Below, one piece after another: positions 7,707 to 16,570 of a DNA stretch of 35,807 nt. Numbering within the stretch: position 1 is the stretch's first letter; every line of letters starts with the position of its first letter. The notes below the pieces were generated by a model. It had not been told where the DNA came from. It worked only from the letters and a program-made list of their open reading frames with translations, and did no database searches. A program made the position numbers and the translations under genes. This stretch comes from Candidatus Humimonas hydrogenitrophica (lineage in GTDB: Bacteria > Gemmatimonadota > Gemmatimonadetes > Palauibacterales > Palauibacteraceae): contig CANPVD010000119.1 in assembly GCA_947581615.1 (NCBI GenBank), forward strand, positions 1 to 35,807, in the 5' to 3' direction.

Positions 7707-7738
7707 TTGACAATCATCAATATAGAGATGTATCTATA
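7707..7738. promoter_or_regulatory. arsR-arsM divergent promoter/operator with two inverted repeats
   Basis: This AT-rich island stands out in GC-rich DNA. Two inverted repeats lie side by side with the same 6-base spacer: TTGA-N6-TCAA (7707-7720) and TATAGA-N6-TCTATA (7721-7738), the second perfect over 6 bp. TTGACA at 7707-7712 could be the -35 box for arsM, with TATCTA (7731-7736, spacer 18) as a weak -10, so ArsR bound here would block the promoter. Which repeat ArsR binds is inference. Confidence 0.6.
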
Positions 7739-7820
7739 AAGTGCAACCGGGGAGACGCCCGAGTCATCGGCGAGCGCCTCCCGAAGGGCCCGGCAGAGAC
7801 GAAACCGAACGGAGGATCTC

Positions 7821-8651
7821 GTGGGCGAGGACGTCAAGGAGGCGGTGCGGCGCAAGTACGCCGCCGCGGCGGTGCGGGTGGAGAGCCGGACCGGTGCAGA
7901 GACCGACGGGTGCGGGTGCGAGTGCGGGCCCGAGGGAGGCGGCGACGCGATCACGCGTGACCTGTACGGGGCCCGCGACTCCGAGGGCCTCCCGGAGGAC
8001 GCCCTGGCGGCCTCCCTCGGGTGCGGCAACCCGACGGCGCTCGCCGACCTCAATCCGGGCGAGGTGGTGCTCGATCTGGGCTCCGGCGGCGGCATCGACG
8101 TCCTCCTTTCGGCGCGGCGCGTGGCGCCCGGCGGCAAGGCCTACGGGCTCGACATGACGGACGAGATGCTGGAGCTGGCGCGACGGAATCAGCGCGACAT
8201 GGACGTCGAGAACGCCGAGTTCCTCAAGGGCGAGATCGAGGCCGTGCCGCTCCCCGACGCGTCGGTGGACGTGGTCATATCGAACTGCGTCGTCAACCTG
8301 TCGGGCGACAAGGCGCGCACCCTCCGGGAGGCCTTTCGGGTCCTGCGACCGGGTGGTCGACTCGCGGTGTCCGACGTCGTGGTCCGCGGCGTCGTTCCCG
8401 AGGAGATTCGTCGCAACATGGAGCTGTGGGCCGGCTGCGTGGCCGGAGCCCTGGAGGAGCGTGAGTTCCGGGGCCTCCTGACCGAGGCGGGGTTCGTGGA
8501 CGTGTCGATCGAGCCGACGCGCGTATACACGCTCGAGGAGGCACGGAGCTTCCTGGAGGATGCGGGACTCGACCCGGACCGGGTCGCGCCGCAGATCGAG
8601 GGTAAGTTCATGGCCGCCTTCGTCCGCGCCCGGAAGCCGGCCCGCCGTTGA
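7821..8651 (+). CDS. arsM: Arsenite S-adenosylmethionine methyltransferase (ArsM)
   Basis: 276 aa. ArsM transfers methyl groups from SAM to As(III), giving methylated and volatile arsines. The SAM site is [17 protein letters not shown], and the three Cys that bind arsenic in known ArsM proteins are all present: Cys68 ([10 protein letters not shown]), Cys156 (VISNCVVNL) and Cys206 ([10 protein letters not shown]). An extra N-terminal cluster, Cys31, Cys33 and Cys35, may also touch arsenic. The GTG start at 7821 has GGAGG at 7811-7815. The stop overlaps the next gene (TTGA), so it leads a three-gene operon opposite arsR. Confidence 0.95.
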   Translation: MGEDVKEAVRRKYAAAAVRVESRTGAETDGCGCECGPEGGGDAITRDLYGARDSEGLPEDALAASLGCGNPTALADLNPGEVVLDLGSGGGIDVLLSARRVAPGGKAYGLDMTDEMLELARRNQRDMDVENAEFLKGEIEAVPLPDASVDVVISNCVVNLSGDKARTLREAFRVLRPGGRLAVSDVVVRGVVPEEIRRNMELWAGCVAGALEEREFRGLLTEAGFVDVSIEPTRVYTLEEARSFLEDAGLDPDRVAPQIEGKFMAAFVRARKPARR

Positions 8652-9406
8652 GGTACGCGATCCTGTCCGACGTGCATGGGAATCTCCCCGCGCTGGAGGC
8701 CGTGCTCGAGGACATCGAGCGCCGCTCCGACGTCGACGCTACCTACCACCTGGGCGACCTGGTCGGATACGCTCCGTGGCCGAACGAGGTGGTCGAGCTC
8801 CTGTTCGCGCGGGGCATCGCGGGCGTGGCCGGCAACTACGATTCCACCACGGCCACCCGTTACGCCCACTGCGGGTGCCGCTCCGAGAGTCCGGAACAGG
8901 AAGCGCTCTCCCACCAGAGCTACGCCTGGACCCTGGACCACGTGAGCGAGGCGACCCGGCGGCGGCTGGCCGGCCTGCCCTTCCGGATCGACCTGCGGCC
9001 GGCCGGGGGTCACACGGCCGGCCGGAAGGCGGCGCTCGTCCACGGCGCCCCCACGCTCAACACCCTGTACTGGACCGAGGACCGCCCGGACGACTTCTGC
9101 CGGCAGATGGCGGCGCGCTCGGGTCTCGGGGAGGGGGACGCCATCCTGTTCGGCCACACCCACCTGCCCTGGAGTCGGGAGGTCGAAGGCATCCTGGTCG
9201 TCAACACGGGCTCGGTCGGGCGTCCGAAGGACGGGGATCCGCGGGCCTGCTACGTGCTCCTCGAGGCACCCGGCGACGCTTCCCCCGCGACATGGCGAGT
9301 GCAGCACGTGCGGGTCCCGTACGACGTGGAGAGAGCCGCGCGCGCCGTCCAGGCGAGCGAGCTGCCCGACGCCTTCGCCGCACAGCTGCGCGAGGGTCGG
9401 ACGTGA
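8648..9406 (+). CDS. Calcineurin-like metallophosphoesterase in the ars operon
   Basis: 252 aa. All metal-binding motifs of the metallophosphoesterase fold are present in order: DVHGN (near residue 8), GDLVGY, GNYD, VHGAP and GHTHLPW, then a [20 protein letters not shown] end typical of YfcE/MJ0936-type phosphodiesterases. I chose the TTG at 8648 because it overlaps the arsM stop and puts the first motif at the usual place. It is tightly coupled to arsM and acr3. Metallophosphoesterases have been noted in ars gene clusters, but I know of no settled substrate; a link to arsenate or phosphate-ester handling is only a guess. Confidence 0.88.
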   Translation: MRYAILSDVHGNLPALEAVLEDIERRSDVDATYHLGDLVGYAPWPNEVVELLFARGIAGVAGNYDSTTATRYAHCGCRSESPEQEALSHQSYAWTLDHVSEATRRRLAGLPFRIDLRPAGGHTAGRKAALVHGAPTLNTLYWTEDRPDDFCRQMAARSGLGEGDAILFGHTHLPWSREVEGILVVNTGSVGRPKDGDPRACYVLLEAPGDASPATWRVQHVRVPYDVERAARAVQASELPDAFAAQLREGRT

Positions 9407-10530
9407 CCGCAGGGGGAACGGCCCGGCGCCTGTCGATCCTGGACCGCTACCTCACGGCCTGGATCTTCGCCGCCATGGCGGCCGGGATCGCGATCGGCTC
9501 CCTGTGGCCGGGGCTCGTGCGGAGCGTGACGCGGGCCACCCAGGTCGGCACCACGTCGCTGCCGATCGCGATCGGCCTCATCGTCATGATGTACCCGCCC
9601 CTGGCGAAGGTCCGCTACGAGGAGTTGGGGGACGTGTTCAGGGACCGGAAGGTCCTCGGCCTCTCCCTCGTGCAGAACTGGGTCGTGGGCCCCATCCTCA
9701 TGACGGCCCTCGCACTCCTCTTCCTCCGGAACCACCCGGAGCTCATGGTCGGGCTCATCCTGATCGGCCTGGCCCGATGCATCGCCATGGTCATCGTGTG
9801 GAACGACCTCGCCGAGGGAGATCCCGAATACGCCGCCGGGCTGGTCGCGTTCAACTCCATCTTCCAGGTCCTGTTCTATTCGGTCTACGCCTACCTGTTC
9901 GTCACCCTCGTTCCGCGATGGCTCGGACTGGGTGGGGCGGCGGTCGACGTCACGATGGGACAGATCGCGCGCAGCGTGCTCGTCTACCTCGGAGTTCCGT
10001 TCGCGGCCGGGATGGTCACGCGTTTCGTCCTCCTCCGTTCCAGGGGCCGGACGTGGTACGAGGGTACGTTCGTCCCCAGGGTGTCGCCCCTGACGCTCGT
10101 CGCCCTTCTGTTCACGATCGTGGTCATGTTCTCGATCCAGGGGAAGGAGATCCTCGGCCGGCCGCTCGCGGTCCTGCTCGTCGCCGTTCCGCTGCTCATC
10201 TACTTCGTGGTCATGTTCGCCTTCACCTTCTTCACCAGCCGCGCGGCGGGGGCCGATTACTCCCGGACCACGACCCTGGCGTTCACGGCGGCGTCCAACA
10301 ATTTCGAGCTGGCCATCGCCGTGGCCGTCGGGACCTTCGGGATCGGGCACGGAGCCGCCTTCGCCGCCGTCATCGGCCCGCTGGTGGAGGTGCCGGTATT
10401 GATCGGCCTCGTGAACGTGGCGCTTCGCTGGCGGCGGAGGTTCTTTCCGGGAGAGGCGAGGAGCCTCGGCGGGGTGTCGAACTGTGCCGCCCCGTCCGGC
10501 ATCGCCACCCGGGCAAACCCGCCGGGATGA
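9403..10530 (+). CDS. acr3: Acr3-family arsenite efflux permease
   Basis: 375 aa with about ten membrane helices. Acr3 exports As(OH)3 using the proton motive force. Cys126 in [16 protein letters not shown] is the invariant transport-critical Cys of the family. The late segment [18 protein letters not shown] with [18 protein letters not shown] is also characteristic. I chose the GTG at 9403, which overlaps the metallophosphoesterase stop (GTGA); the much longer open frame upstream is a shadow inside arsM and the phosphoesterase. No arsC reductase lies in this operon, so only As(III) is handled here. Confidence 0.94.
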   Translation: MTAGGTARRLSILDRYLTAWIFAAMAAGIAIGSLWPGLVRSVTRATQVGTTSLPIAIGLIVMMYPPLAKVRYEELGDVFRDRKVLGLSLVQNWVVGPILMTALALLFLRNHPELMVGLILIGLARCIAMVIVWNDLAEGDPEYAAGLVAFNSIFQVLFYSVYAYLFVTLVPRWLGLGGAAVDVTMGQIARSVLVYLGVPFAAGMVTRFVLLRSRGRTWYEGTFVPRVSPLTLVALLFTIVVMFSIQGKEILGRPLAVLLVAVPLLIYFVVMFAFTFFTSRAAGADYSRTTTLAFTAASNNFELAIAVAVGTFGIGHGAAFAAVIGPLVEVPVLIGLVNVALRWRRRFFPGEARSLGGVSNCAAPSGIATRANPPG

Positions 10531-10546
10531 GCGCCGACCTCTCATC

Positions 10547-10576
10547 TTGCGCATAATCCCCGGGCTGGCTTACACT
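10547..10576 (+). promoter_or_regulatory. Candidate sigma-70-type promoter for the unknown-family genes
   Basis: TTGCGC (10547-10552) and TACACT (10571-10576) are 18 bases apart, just after acr3. Transcription would begin near 10583 and give a leader of about 150 bases if the first gene starts at 10735. This suggests the three-gene unknown cluster is transcribed apart from the ars operon. Confidence 0.4.
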
Positions 10577-10734
10577 GGCGGCTGGAGAGGATGGCCGACG
10601 CGCCGGTTTTCGGGTGGCGCCGTGGGCACCTGGAGCGAATCCAAGGATGCGCTGCCGTCTCCACCCCTTCGGGCTCTCGCCCGCCCGACCCGCGCGGATT
10701 CCGACCACCGGAATTCGGTGCCGAAGCGATCAGC

Positions 10735-12300
10735 GTGAACCAACCTCTCGCCGACGACATCCAGCGCGCGCTCGCCGAACTCGCCGCCATCCCCTCCCGG
10801 GTGAGCGGAACGTCGGCTTCGCGCATGGTGCGACGATTTCGGGGTCAGACCGGCTGCTCCCGCGAGGATTACCGGGAGCTGTGGGCGTCGCCCGAGCGCT
10901 GGCTCGGACCCTTCGCCTCCCTCCCCGTGCCGCTCCGCGAGGCCCTCGCCGACGCCGCCGACCTCGAGCTGCGCGAGCGGAGCTTCACGGTCTCCGACGC
11001 CCTCCACCGGGCCGTGTACGGTCCCGCGTTCCGGATGGGTAGCGCGCTGGCCCGGATCGGACGGCGGCATCGGCTCACGGAAGGATGGCGGCGACGAGCG
11101 TGGCGGAGCGTGCACCTGTTCGGACGCTCCATCACCGCCGCCTCCCGCGCGGCGGGTCGCGCGTGGCTGGCCGTCCGTCGCCGCGCGCCCTTCGGCCGGA
11201 CCTCGGTCTTTCACGCCCTGTGGCGCTGGGCGGGCGTCGACCCGGGCGCCGTGGCGGTCGGCTACCTGGAGGCCATGCCCTACGATCCGAGCGTGAGCCC
11301 CGTCCACCGTGCCACGCGCCGCGGCGTCGAGAGCTGCGCGCTCGTGGGCGTCGACTTCCTTCCCTCCGGCGGAGAGCTCGTGTATCTGGAGGCCAACTTC
11401 AACCCGGGCATGGGCCTGGACCGGATGTGGACCTACGACGGCGACGACCCCGTGGGCAGGCGACTCTGCCGATTCGCTCATGGGCGCGGCTTCCGGCGCA
11501 TCGTCTACTTCCCGTCCAGCATGTGGCATTTCGAGCGGGAGATGGAGGAGGCCTGGCGCCGGCAGGCCGGGGCCCTGGGCCTGGAGCTCGAGATCCGCGA
11601 CGATCCGGCCCTGCGCTCCCCGTGGCGGCGGCCGTGGGAGCCGCGCATGGACTTCGACGCCACGGGCACCTTGTACGTCAACTCGCGCCAGTTGGCGAGC
11701 CCGCTCTGCTACGTCATACGCCAGAAGGGGCTGCTCGACGTGGAGATCGAGCGGTACAACGCGTTCGCCCCCGAGCCCGACCGGATCCCGATGGCCCGAC
11801 GGGTCCACGACGACGAGGATCTGGTGCCGCCCGAGCCGGGCTCCCGGTTCCCCAACCTCATCGTCAAGGACCCCCTCCGCGACATGGGTACGGGACTGGT
11901 CCTCTACAAGGTGGACCGGATCCCGGACGGACTCGAATCGCCGCCGCACCTGATGTTCGATTACATGCCCCCCGAACTGCAGGACGTGTCGGAGAAGGGC
12001 GAGCCCGGCGATTTCGGAGTCACGTACCGCGCCTACCTGCTCATCACGCCCGACGGACCCGTGTACCTGGGAGCGAAGGGCAACGTGGGTGACGTCCCGG
12101 TGCCGGCCGAGCTTCCGGCGGGCCGGATCGAGGACATTCGACCCTACGTGATCAACGGCATGGTGGCGGCGACGGTGCGGTCGGTCACGGCCCGGGAGGA
12201 AGAGGAGCTCGAGGGGGCCACGCTGAGGGTCGGGCGGGTGATCCACGACTTCCTACGCCGGAAGCACGCCCTCGAGACCACTCCGAACCCGGCGGCCTGA
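10735..12300 (+). CDS. Unknown family, copy 1 (subfamily A): putative circularly permuted ATP-grasp-like protein
   Basis: 521 aa, no recognised name. The N-terminal 190 residues are Arg-rich and look helical (RVSGTSASRMVRRF, ELRERSFTVSD, VFHALWRWAGVDP). A central block, VGVDFL then LVYLEANFNPG, gives Asp207-x11-Glu219-x-Asn221. FPNLIVKDPLRDM follows with Lys378, then LMFDYMPPEL and YRAYLLITPDGP (Arg432), and the end is LRVGRVIHDFLRRKH. Asp/Glu/Asn before the Lys is the motif order of circularly permuted ATP-grasp proteins and glutathionylspermidine synthase; the fold is inference. The GTG at 10735 has no strong ribosome site but matches the N-termini of the paralogues. An in-frame ATG at 10591 exists, but its GGAGAGG is only one base away and it falls almost on the predicted transcript start. 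Confidence 0.75.
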   Translation: MNQPLADDIQRALAELAAIPSRVSGTSASRMVRRFRGQTGCSREDYRELWASPERWLGPFASLPVPLREALADAADLELRERSFTVSDALHRAVYGPAFRMGSALARIGRRHRLTEGWRRRAWRSVHLFGRSITAASRAAGRAWLAVRRRAPFGRTSVFHALWRWAGVDPGAVAVGYLEAMPYDPSVSPVHRATRRGVESCALVGVDFLPSGGELVYLEANFNPGMGLDRMWTYDGDDPVGRRLCRFAHGRGFRRIVYFPSSMWHFEREMEEAWRRQAGALGLELEIRDDPALRSPWRRPWEPRMDFDATGTLYVNSRQLASPLCYVIRQKGLLDVEIERYNAFAPEPDRIPMARRVHDDEDLVPPEPGSRFPNLIVKDPLRDMGTGLVLYKVDRIPDGLESPPHLMFDYMPPELQDVSEKGEPGDFGVTYRAYLLITPDGPVYLGAKGNVGDVPVPAELPAGRIEDIRPYVINGMVAATVRSVTAREEEELEGATLRVGRVIHDFLRRKHALETTPNPAA

Positions 12301-12337
12301 CCGCCGACATCGCTCCCCCGAGCTCGAGGTGACCTCC

Positions 12338-13933
12338 ATGGCGCTAGCCACCCCAGGCGTCCCGACCACAGCTCCAGGCGGAGAAGAGGTCGGTCTCCAC
12401 CCGGCCGCAGCCTCCCTGGCCGAGCTGGCCGCGGCGCACCCGCCGCGGGTGAGCGGCCGCAGGGCCCGGCGCATGATCCGGGAGCTGCGCGGCCGAACGG
12501 GCTGGTCCCCGGAGGCCTACCGCGCCCTGTGGGCTCGACCCGGGACATCGTTCGGCCCGTTCGACGACCTGCCGCCGCACCTTCGCGCCGCCCTCGCCGA
12601 CGCCGTGGCCCGGGAGATGGAGGAGCGCAGCTTCACTACCGGTGACCGCCTCCACCGCCGCGTCCACGGGCCCCTCTTCCGCCTGGGCAGCGAGATCGCT
12701 CACCGGGGACGGCGGCTCTCCTCGAGAGGCGCCCGCTGGCGCAGGGCCGGCAGGAACGTATACCTGTGCGGCCGCGGACTGTGCTGGGCCAGCGAACGGG
12801 CCGGCCGGGCCTGGCTGGACGCCAGCCGGTTCGTCGGTCCGTGGGAGACGTCGGGATTCCACGCCCTGTGGAAGTGGGCGGGCGTCGATCCCATGCGGCC
12901 GGCGATCGAGTACGTGCGGGGGGTCGCGTGCGACCCCCGTGTCAGCCCCGTGTACCGGGACCCGCGGCGGCGGGTGTCGAGCTGGATGATGGTGGGCCTG
13001 GACCTCCTTTTCTCCGACCGGGGCGTATACTACATCGAGGCCAACATCAACCCGGGCTTCATGCTCCGGCGCCGGGTGCTGTACCCCGAGGGCGATCCGC
13101 TGCTGGAGGTGCTCGTCGCCGGGGCCCGGCGGGAGGGTTGCGACCGCATCGTCATGTTCCCCTCCAGCATCGCCGCGGTCTCCCGCAAGGTCGAGCGCTG
13201 GTGGCGGGAGCGCACCGATGCGGCCGGCGTGGAGCTGGAGATTCGTGACGACCCGCGTGTGCGCTCGTCATGGCGCCGGGCCACCGACGCGATCATGCCG
13301 GCGGACACGGAGCGCACGCTATTCGTCAACGTCCGGACCCTGCCCCACCCCGTGAACGTCCTGCTAGAGGAGAAGGGGCGCTTCGAGGAGGAGATCGAGC
13401 GCCACAACGCCCGAGCGCCCGCCGCGGAGCGCATCCCGGTGCCGCGGCGCATCCGCTCCTCCGACGAGCTCCCGGCCCCCGATCCGGCCGGGCGCTTCCC
13501 CAACGTCGTGGTCAAGCACGCCTTCCTGAACGAGGCCCGCGACGTCCGCATGTACAGGACATCGACGCTGGACTCCTGGATGAGCCGGCCGCCCCACGTG
13601 GCCTTCGAGTTCGTGCCGGCGGCGCTCGAGCCGCTGTGTCGGGACGGCGTGTCCGGGGACTACGCCTCGAAGTACAGGGTCAACCTGTTCGTCACGCCCG
13701 ACGGGCCGATCTGCGCCGGCGTCCTGAAGGCGACGGCCGCCACCCCCGTCACCGAGCGGCTCGACGAAGGCCTCGTGCGGAATCCGGCTCCCTACCTGGT
13801 CAACGGTCATACCGGAGCCGTCCACGAACTGGCCACCGCGGAGGAGCACGAGCGTATCGAACCCGCAGCGCTGAGGATCGGCTGGCTGATCCACGACTTC
13901 CTGTCCCGCCTGCACGGAGTGGACTGGCCATGA
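12338..13933 (+). CDS. Unknown family, copy 2 (subfamily B): putative circularly permuted ATP-grasp-like protein
   Basis: 531 aa, homologous over its full length to copy 1 but closer to copy 4. The shared core is visible: RVSGRRARRMIREL, EERSFTTGDRLHRRVHGP, GFHALWKWAGVDP, then Asp222-x11-Glu234-x-Asn236 (VGLDLL to YYIEANINPG), CDRIVMFPSS, EIRDDPRVRS, FVNVRTLPHPV and FPNVVVKHAFLNEARDV with Lys393. Subfamily B marks are SSWMMVG before the Asp, LLEEKG followed by EEIERHNAR, and the LNEARDVRMYRTS stretch. The ATG at 12338 is preferred over a GTG at 12329 because GAGGTGA lies 6 bases upstream and copy 4 starts with the same MALA. It follows copy 1 by 37 bases and its stop overlaps copy 3 (ATGA). 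No function can be named. Confidence 0.77.
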   Translation: MALATPGVPTTAPGGEEVGLHPAAASLAELAAAHPPRVSGRRARRMIRELRGRTGWSPEAYRALWARPGTSFGPFDDLPPHLRAALADAVAREMEERSFTTGDRLHRRVHGPLFRLGSEIAHRGRRLSSRGARWRRAGRNVYLCGRGLCWASERAGRAWLDASRFVGPWETSGFHALWKWAGVDPMRPAIEYVRGVACDPRVSPVYRDPRRRVSSWMMVGLDLLFSDRGVYYIEANINPGFMLRRRVLYPEGDPLLEVLVAGARREGCDRIVMFPSSIAAVSRKVERWWRERTDAAGVELEIRDDPRVRSSWRRATDAIMPADTERTLFVNVRTLPHPVNVLLEEKGRFEEEIERHNARAPAAERIPVPRRIRSSDELPAPDPAGRFPNVVVKHAFLNEARDVRMYRTSTLDSWMSRPPHVAFEFVPAALEPLCRDGVSGDYASKYRVNLFVTPDGPICAGVLKATAATPVTERLDEGLVRNPAPYLVNGHTGAVHELATAEEHERIEPAALRIGWLIHDFLSRLHGVDWP

Positions 13934-15567
13934 CGCGCGGACCGGTCTCTCGCGGGGACCGCGGGGGCCACGTCCAGCCCGCTGCCACGCGATCCGACGA
14001 CGGAGGCTCGCCCGCCGCGGTGAGAGCTGCACTTCAGCGCCTGGCGGAGACGCACCCTCTCCGCGTGACCGGGATCGAGGCCCGCCGCATGATCCGCACG
14101 CTCCGCAGGCAGACCGGCTGCTCCCGGCAGCGCTTCAGGGCACTGTGGCAGAAGCCGGACACGCACTTCGGGTCCTTCGACAAGCTCCCGGCCTCCCTCC
14201 GCGGCACGTTGAGCGATGCCGTCTCGGTCGAGATGCTGGAGCGCACCTTCACGCTCTCCGTTCGACTCGAGTCCCTGGTCCACGGGCCGGTGTTCCGGTG
14301 GGGCAGCGAGTTGGCCCGCGTCGCGAAAGGCGTTCGCCAGCGGGGTGGCTGGCACTGGCACGCGGGCCGGACGCTGTACGGAGTCTCCCGGCTGTTGACC
14401 GGTGGCTCCGAGGCCGTGGGCCGGGCCTGGCTGGCCGTCAGGCGCTACTCGCCGGGCGCCCGCACCTCGGGCTTTCACGCCCTGTTCCGCTGGGCCGGCG
14501 TCGATCCCCTCATCCTCGGGGCCGGCTACGTGGACGAGGTCCCGCACGATCCGCGCACCAGCCCCGTGTTCCGGATCCTGCGGCCCGCCGTCGAGAGCTG
14601 CGCTCTCGTGGGCGTGGATTTCCTCTCGTCCAGCGGGGAGCTCGCCTACCTCGAGGCCAACTTCTGCCCCGGCCTGTTCAGCAACCGGGTGCAGCTCTAC
14701 CCGGCCGGAGACCCGCTCTGCGAGGGACTGTGCCGGTACGCGGTCGAGCACGACTACCGCCGCATCGTGCACTACCCGACGAGCATCTGGTTCTTCGAGG
14801 AGCCGCTCCGGGCCGCGTGGGAGGCGCAGGCCCGCGCCCGCGGCGTGGCGTACGAGGTTCGGGACGACCCCCACCACCGCTCTCCCTTCCGGCGCTCGTG
14901 GACGCCGCTCATGGAGCTCGACGCCGAGGGGACTCTGTACGTCAACTCGCGTTCCCTTCCGAGTCCCCTGCGATGGGTGATCAGCCAGAAGGGCCTCCTC
15001 GAGCCCGAGATCGCCCGCTACAACGAGGCCGTGCCCACGGAGGAACGGGTCAGGCTGGCCCGGATAATCCACACCGACGAGGACCTGCCACGCCGGCCGC
15101 TCGATTCACCCTTTCCGAACCTCATCGTCAAGCACTCCCTGCGGGACATGGCGACCGGGCACACGCTGTTCAGGACGGAGCGGATCCCCGAGGGCATCGA
15201 GTCGCCGCCCTACGTCATGTACGAGTACCTCCCCCCGGACACTGTGAGCCGCGTCGAGGACGGCGAACGGCGCGAGTACGCCTTCAACTACCGGGCCTAC
15301 CTGCTCCTCACCGCCGAGGGCCCCATCGTCCTCGGCGCCAAGAAGGCCGTCGGGACGTGTCCGATTCCGGCCTCCCTTCCCGAGGGCCCGGTCGCCGACA
15401 TCCGGCCGTACGTGATCAACACACTGCTCGCGGCCGAGGAAGCCGTGCCGACGGGCGCGGAGATGGCCGACGTCTCGGCCGCCACGATGCGCGTAGGCCG
15501 CATGCTGCACTCCTTCCTGCGCCGCAAGCACAGGCTCACGTTCGACTCGCCTCCCGGGCCCGCCTGA
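13930..15567 (+). CDS. Unknown family, copy 3 (subfamily A): putative circularly permuted ATP-grasp-like protein
   Basis: 545 aa, closest to copy 1. The core carries Asp230-x11-Glu242-x-Asn244 (VGVDFL, then LAYLEANFCPG), YPTSIWFFEEPL, EVRDDPHHRSPF, YVNSRSLPSPL, QKGLLEPEIARYN and FPNLIVKHSLRDM with Lys401, then YVMYEYLPPD, NYRAYLLLTAEGP and a MRVGRMLHSFLRRKH end. The distance from the Asp to the Lys (171 residues) is the same as in copies 1 and 2. The N-terminal 30 residues are polar, Gly/Arg-rich and not shared. ATG at 13930 overlaps the stop of copy 2, so the two are translationally coupled. A strong hairpin follows its stop. Function unknown; a carboxylate-amine ligase activity is suggested only by motif order. 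Confidence 0.77.
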   Translation: MTRGPVSRGDRGGHVQPAATRSDDGGSPAAVRAALQRLAETHPLRVTGIEARRMIRTLRRQTGCSRQRFRALWQKPDTHFGSFDKLPASLRGTLSDAVSVEMLERTFTLSVRLESLVHGPVFRWGSELARVAKGVRQRGGWHWHAGRTLYGVSRLLTGGSEAVGRAWLAVRRYSPGARTSGFHALFRWAGVDPLILGAGYVDEVPHDPRTSPVFRILRPAVESCALVGVDFLSSSGELAYLEANFCPGLFSNRVQLYPAGDPLCEGLCRYAVEHDYRRIVHYPTSIWFFEEPLRAAWEAQARARGVAYEVRDDPHHRSPFRRSWTPLMELDAEGTLYVNSRSLPSPLRWVISQKGLLEPEIARYNEAVPTEERVRLARIIHTDEDLPRRPLDSPFPNLIVKHSLRDMATGHTLFRTERIPEGIESPPYVMYEYLPPDTVSRVEDGERREYAFNYRAYLLLTAEGPIVLGAKKAVGTCPIPASLPEGPVADIRPYVINTLLAAEEAVPTGAEMADVSAATMRVGRMLHSFLRRKHRLTFDSPPGPA

Positions 15568-15569
15568 GC

Positions 15570-15605
15570 CCCGGGTCGGCGCCGCCGGGCTCCGGTCGAC
15601 CCGGG
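15570..15605 (+). terminator. 9-bp perfect hairpin after the three-gene unknown cluster
   Basis: CCCGGGTCG (15570-15578) and CGACCCGGG (15597-15605) are exact reverse complements with an 18-base loop, starting 3 bases after the copy 3 stop. There is no T-run, only a C-rich stretch. It probably ends or stabilises the transcript of copies 1-3 and separates it from uppP. Confidence 0.5.
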
Positions 15606-15742
15606 TCGCCCCCTCCTCCCGAGTGGCACGCCGCGACCGGTGATCCCATCTTCGGCTCCGTCCGGCGTGTGTCACTCCCGCCTGTCGCGGGCTCGGGGCA
15701 CCGACACCGCACTCGCTTCGCCCGGAAGGCACGACAGCTCAC

Positions 15743-16570
15743 ATGAGCCTCCTCCATGTCCTCATCCTCGGCGTGATCGAGGGTCTGACCGAGTTCATCC
15801 CGGTCTCCTCCACCGCCCAACTCCTGGTCGGACAGACGGCGCTCCACATCCCGCCAAGCGAGGCGATGACGGCCTTCCTCATCATCGTGCAGATCGGGCC
15901 GCTGGTCGCCCTGTTCGTCTACTTCTTCGACGACCTGTGGGCCATCCTGCGCGCCACGCTTGGCACGTTGGGCGAGGCCACCGACTTCGGCTCCCTGCCG
16001 GACGACGCCCGCATGGGCTGGTATATCCTCATCGCCAGCGTCCCGGCCCTCGGCGTCGGCATCCTGCTCCGCCACTCGGTGGAGGCGCTGTTCCGGGCGC
16101 CCCTGGTCGAGGCGGCGATCCGGATGCTCATGGCGGCGCTGCTCATGACGCTGGCCGAGATCCTGGGCAAGCGCTCGCGGGACCTCGCGACGATGAACCG
16201 GATCGACGCGCTGGTGGTCGGGCTGTTCCAGGTCCTGGCCGTGTTCCCCGGCGCCTCGCGGTCGGGATCGACGATTTCGGGGGGGATGCTCCGAGACTTC
16301 GACCGCCCGGCCGCCGCCAGGTTCGCCTTCCTACTGACGGCGCCCGTGATGCTCGCGGCGGCCGGCTACGAGACGTACAAGCTGTTCGGGATGCCGGGGC
16401 TGGGTCATCTGCTGCCCACGTTCGCCGTGGGCTTCGTGGCCGCGGCGATCGTGGGCTGGCTGTCGATCAAGTGGCTGCTGGCCTACCTCAACAGGCACTC
16501 GCTGTACGTGTTCGCCGCCTATTGCGTGCTGGCCTCGATCGGCTGCCTCGGGGCGCACTTCCTCCGGTAG
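15743..16570 (+). CDS. uppP: Undecaprenyl-diphosphatase (UppP/BacA)
   Basis: 275 aa, normal length, with about eight membrane segments. UppP removes a phosphate from undecaprenyl diphosphate so the lipid carrier can be reused for peptidoglycan and other envelope polymers; overexpression gives bacitracin resistance. Both catalytic motifs are intact: the EGLTEFIPVSSTAQL loop with Glu13 and Glu17, and FPGASRSGSTISGGM with Arg173. It lies 175 bases after the unknown cluster with a hairpin between, so it may have its own promoter, although none is clear to me. It is convergent with the lipoprotein gene that follows. Confidence 0.96.
   Translation: MSLLHVLILGVIEGLTEFIPVSSTAQLLVGQTALHIPPSEAMTAFLIIVQIGPLVALFVYFFDDLWAILRATLGTLGEATDFGSLPDDARMGWYILIASVPALGVGILLRHSVEALFRAPLVEAAIRMLMAALLMTLAEILGKRSRDLATMNRIDALVVGLFQVLAVFPGASRSGSTISGGMLRDFDRPAAARFAFLLTAPVMLAAAGYETYKLFGMPGLGHLLPTFAVGFVAAAIVGWLSIKWLLAYLNRHSLYVFAAYCVLASIGCLGAHFLR

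Noticed and set aside
10570-12246. 558-codon minus-strand frame opposite copy 1 of the unknown family
   Set aside because: Copy 1 is homologous to three other plus-strand genes; antisense frames do appear opposite the others, but as low-complexity shadows of a shared codon pattern.
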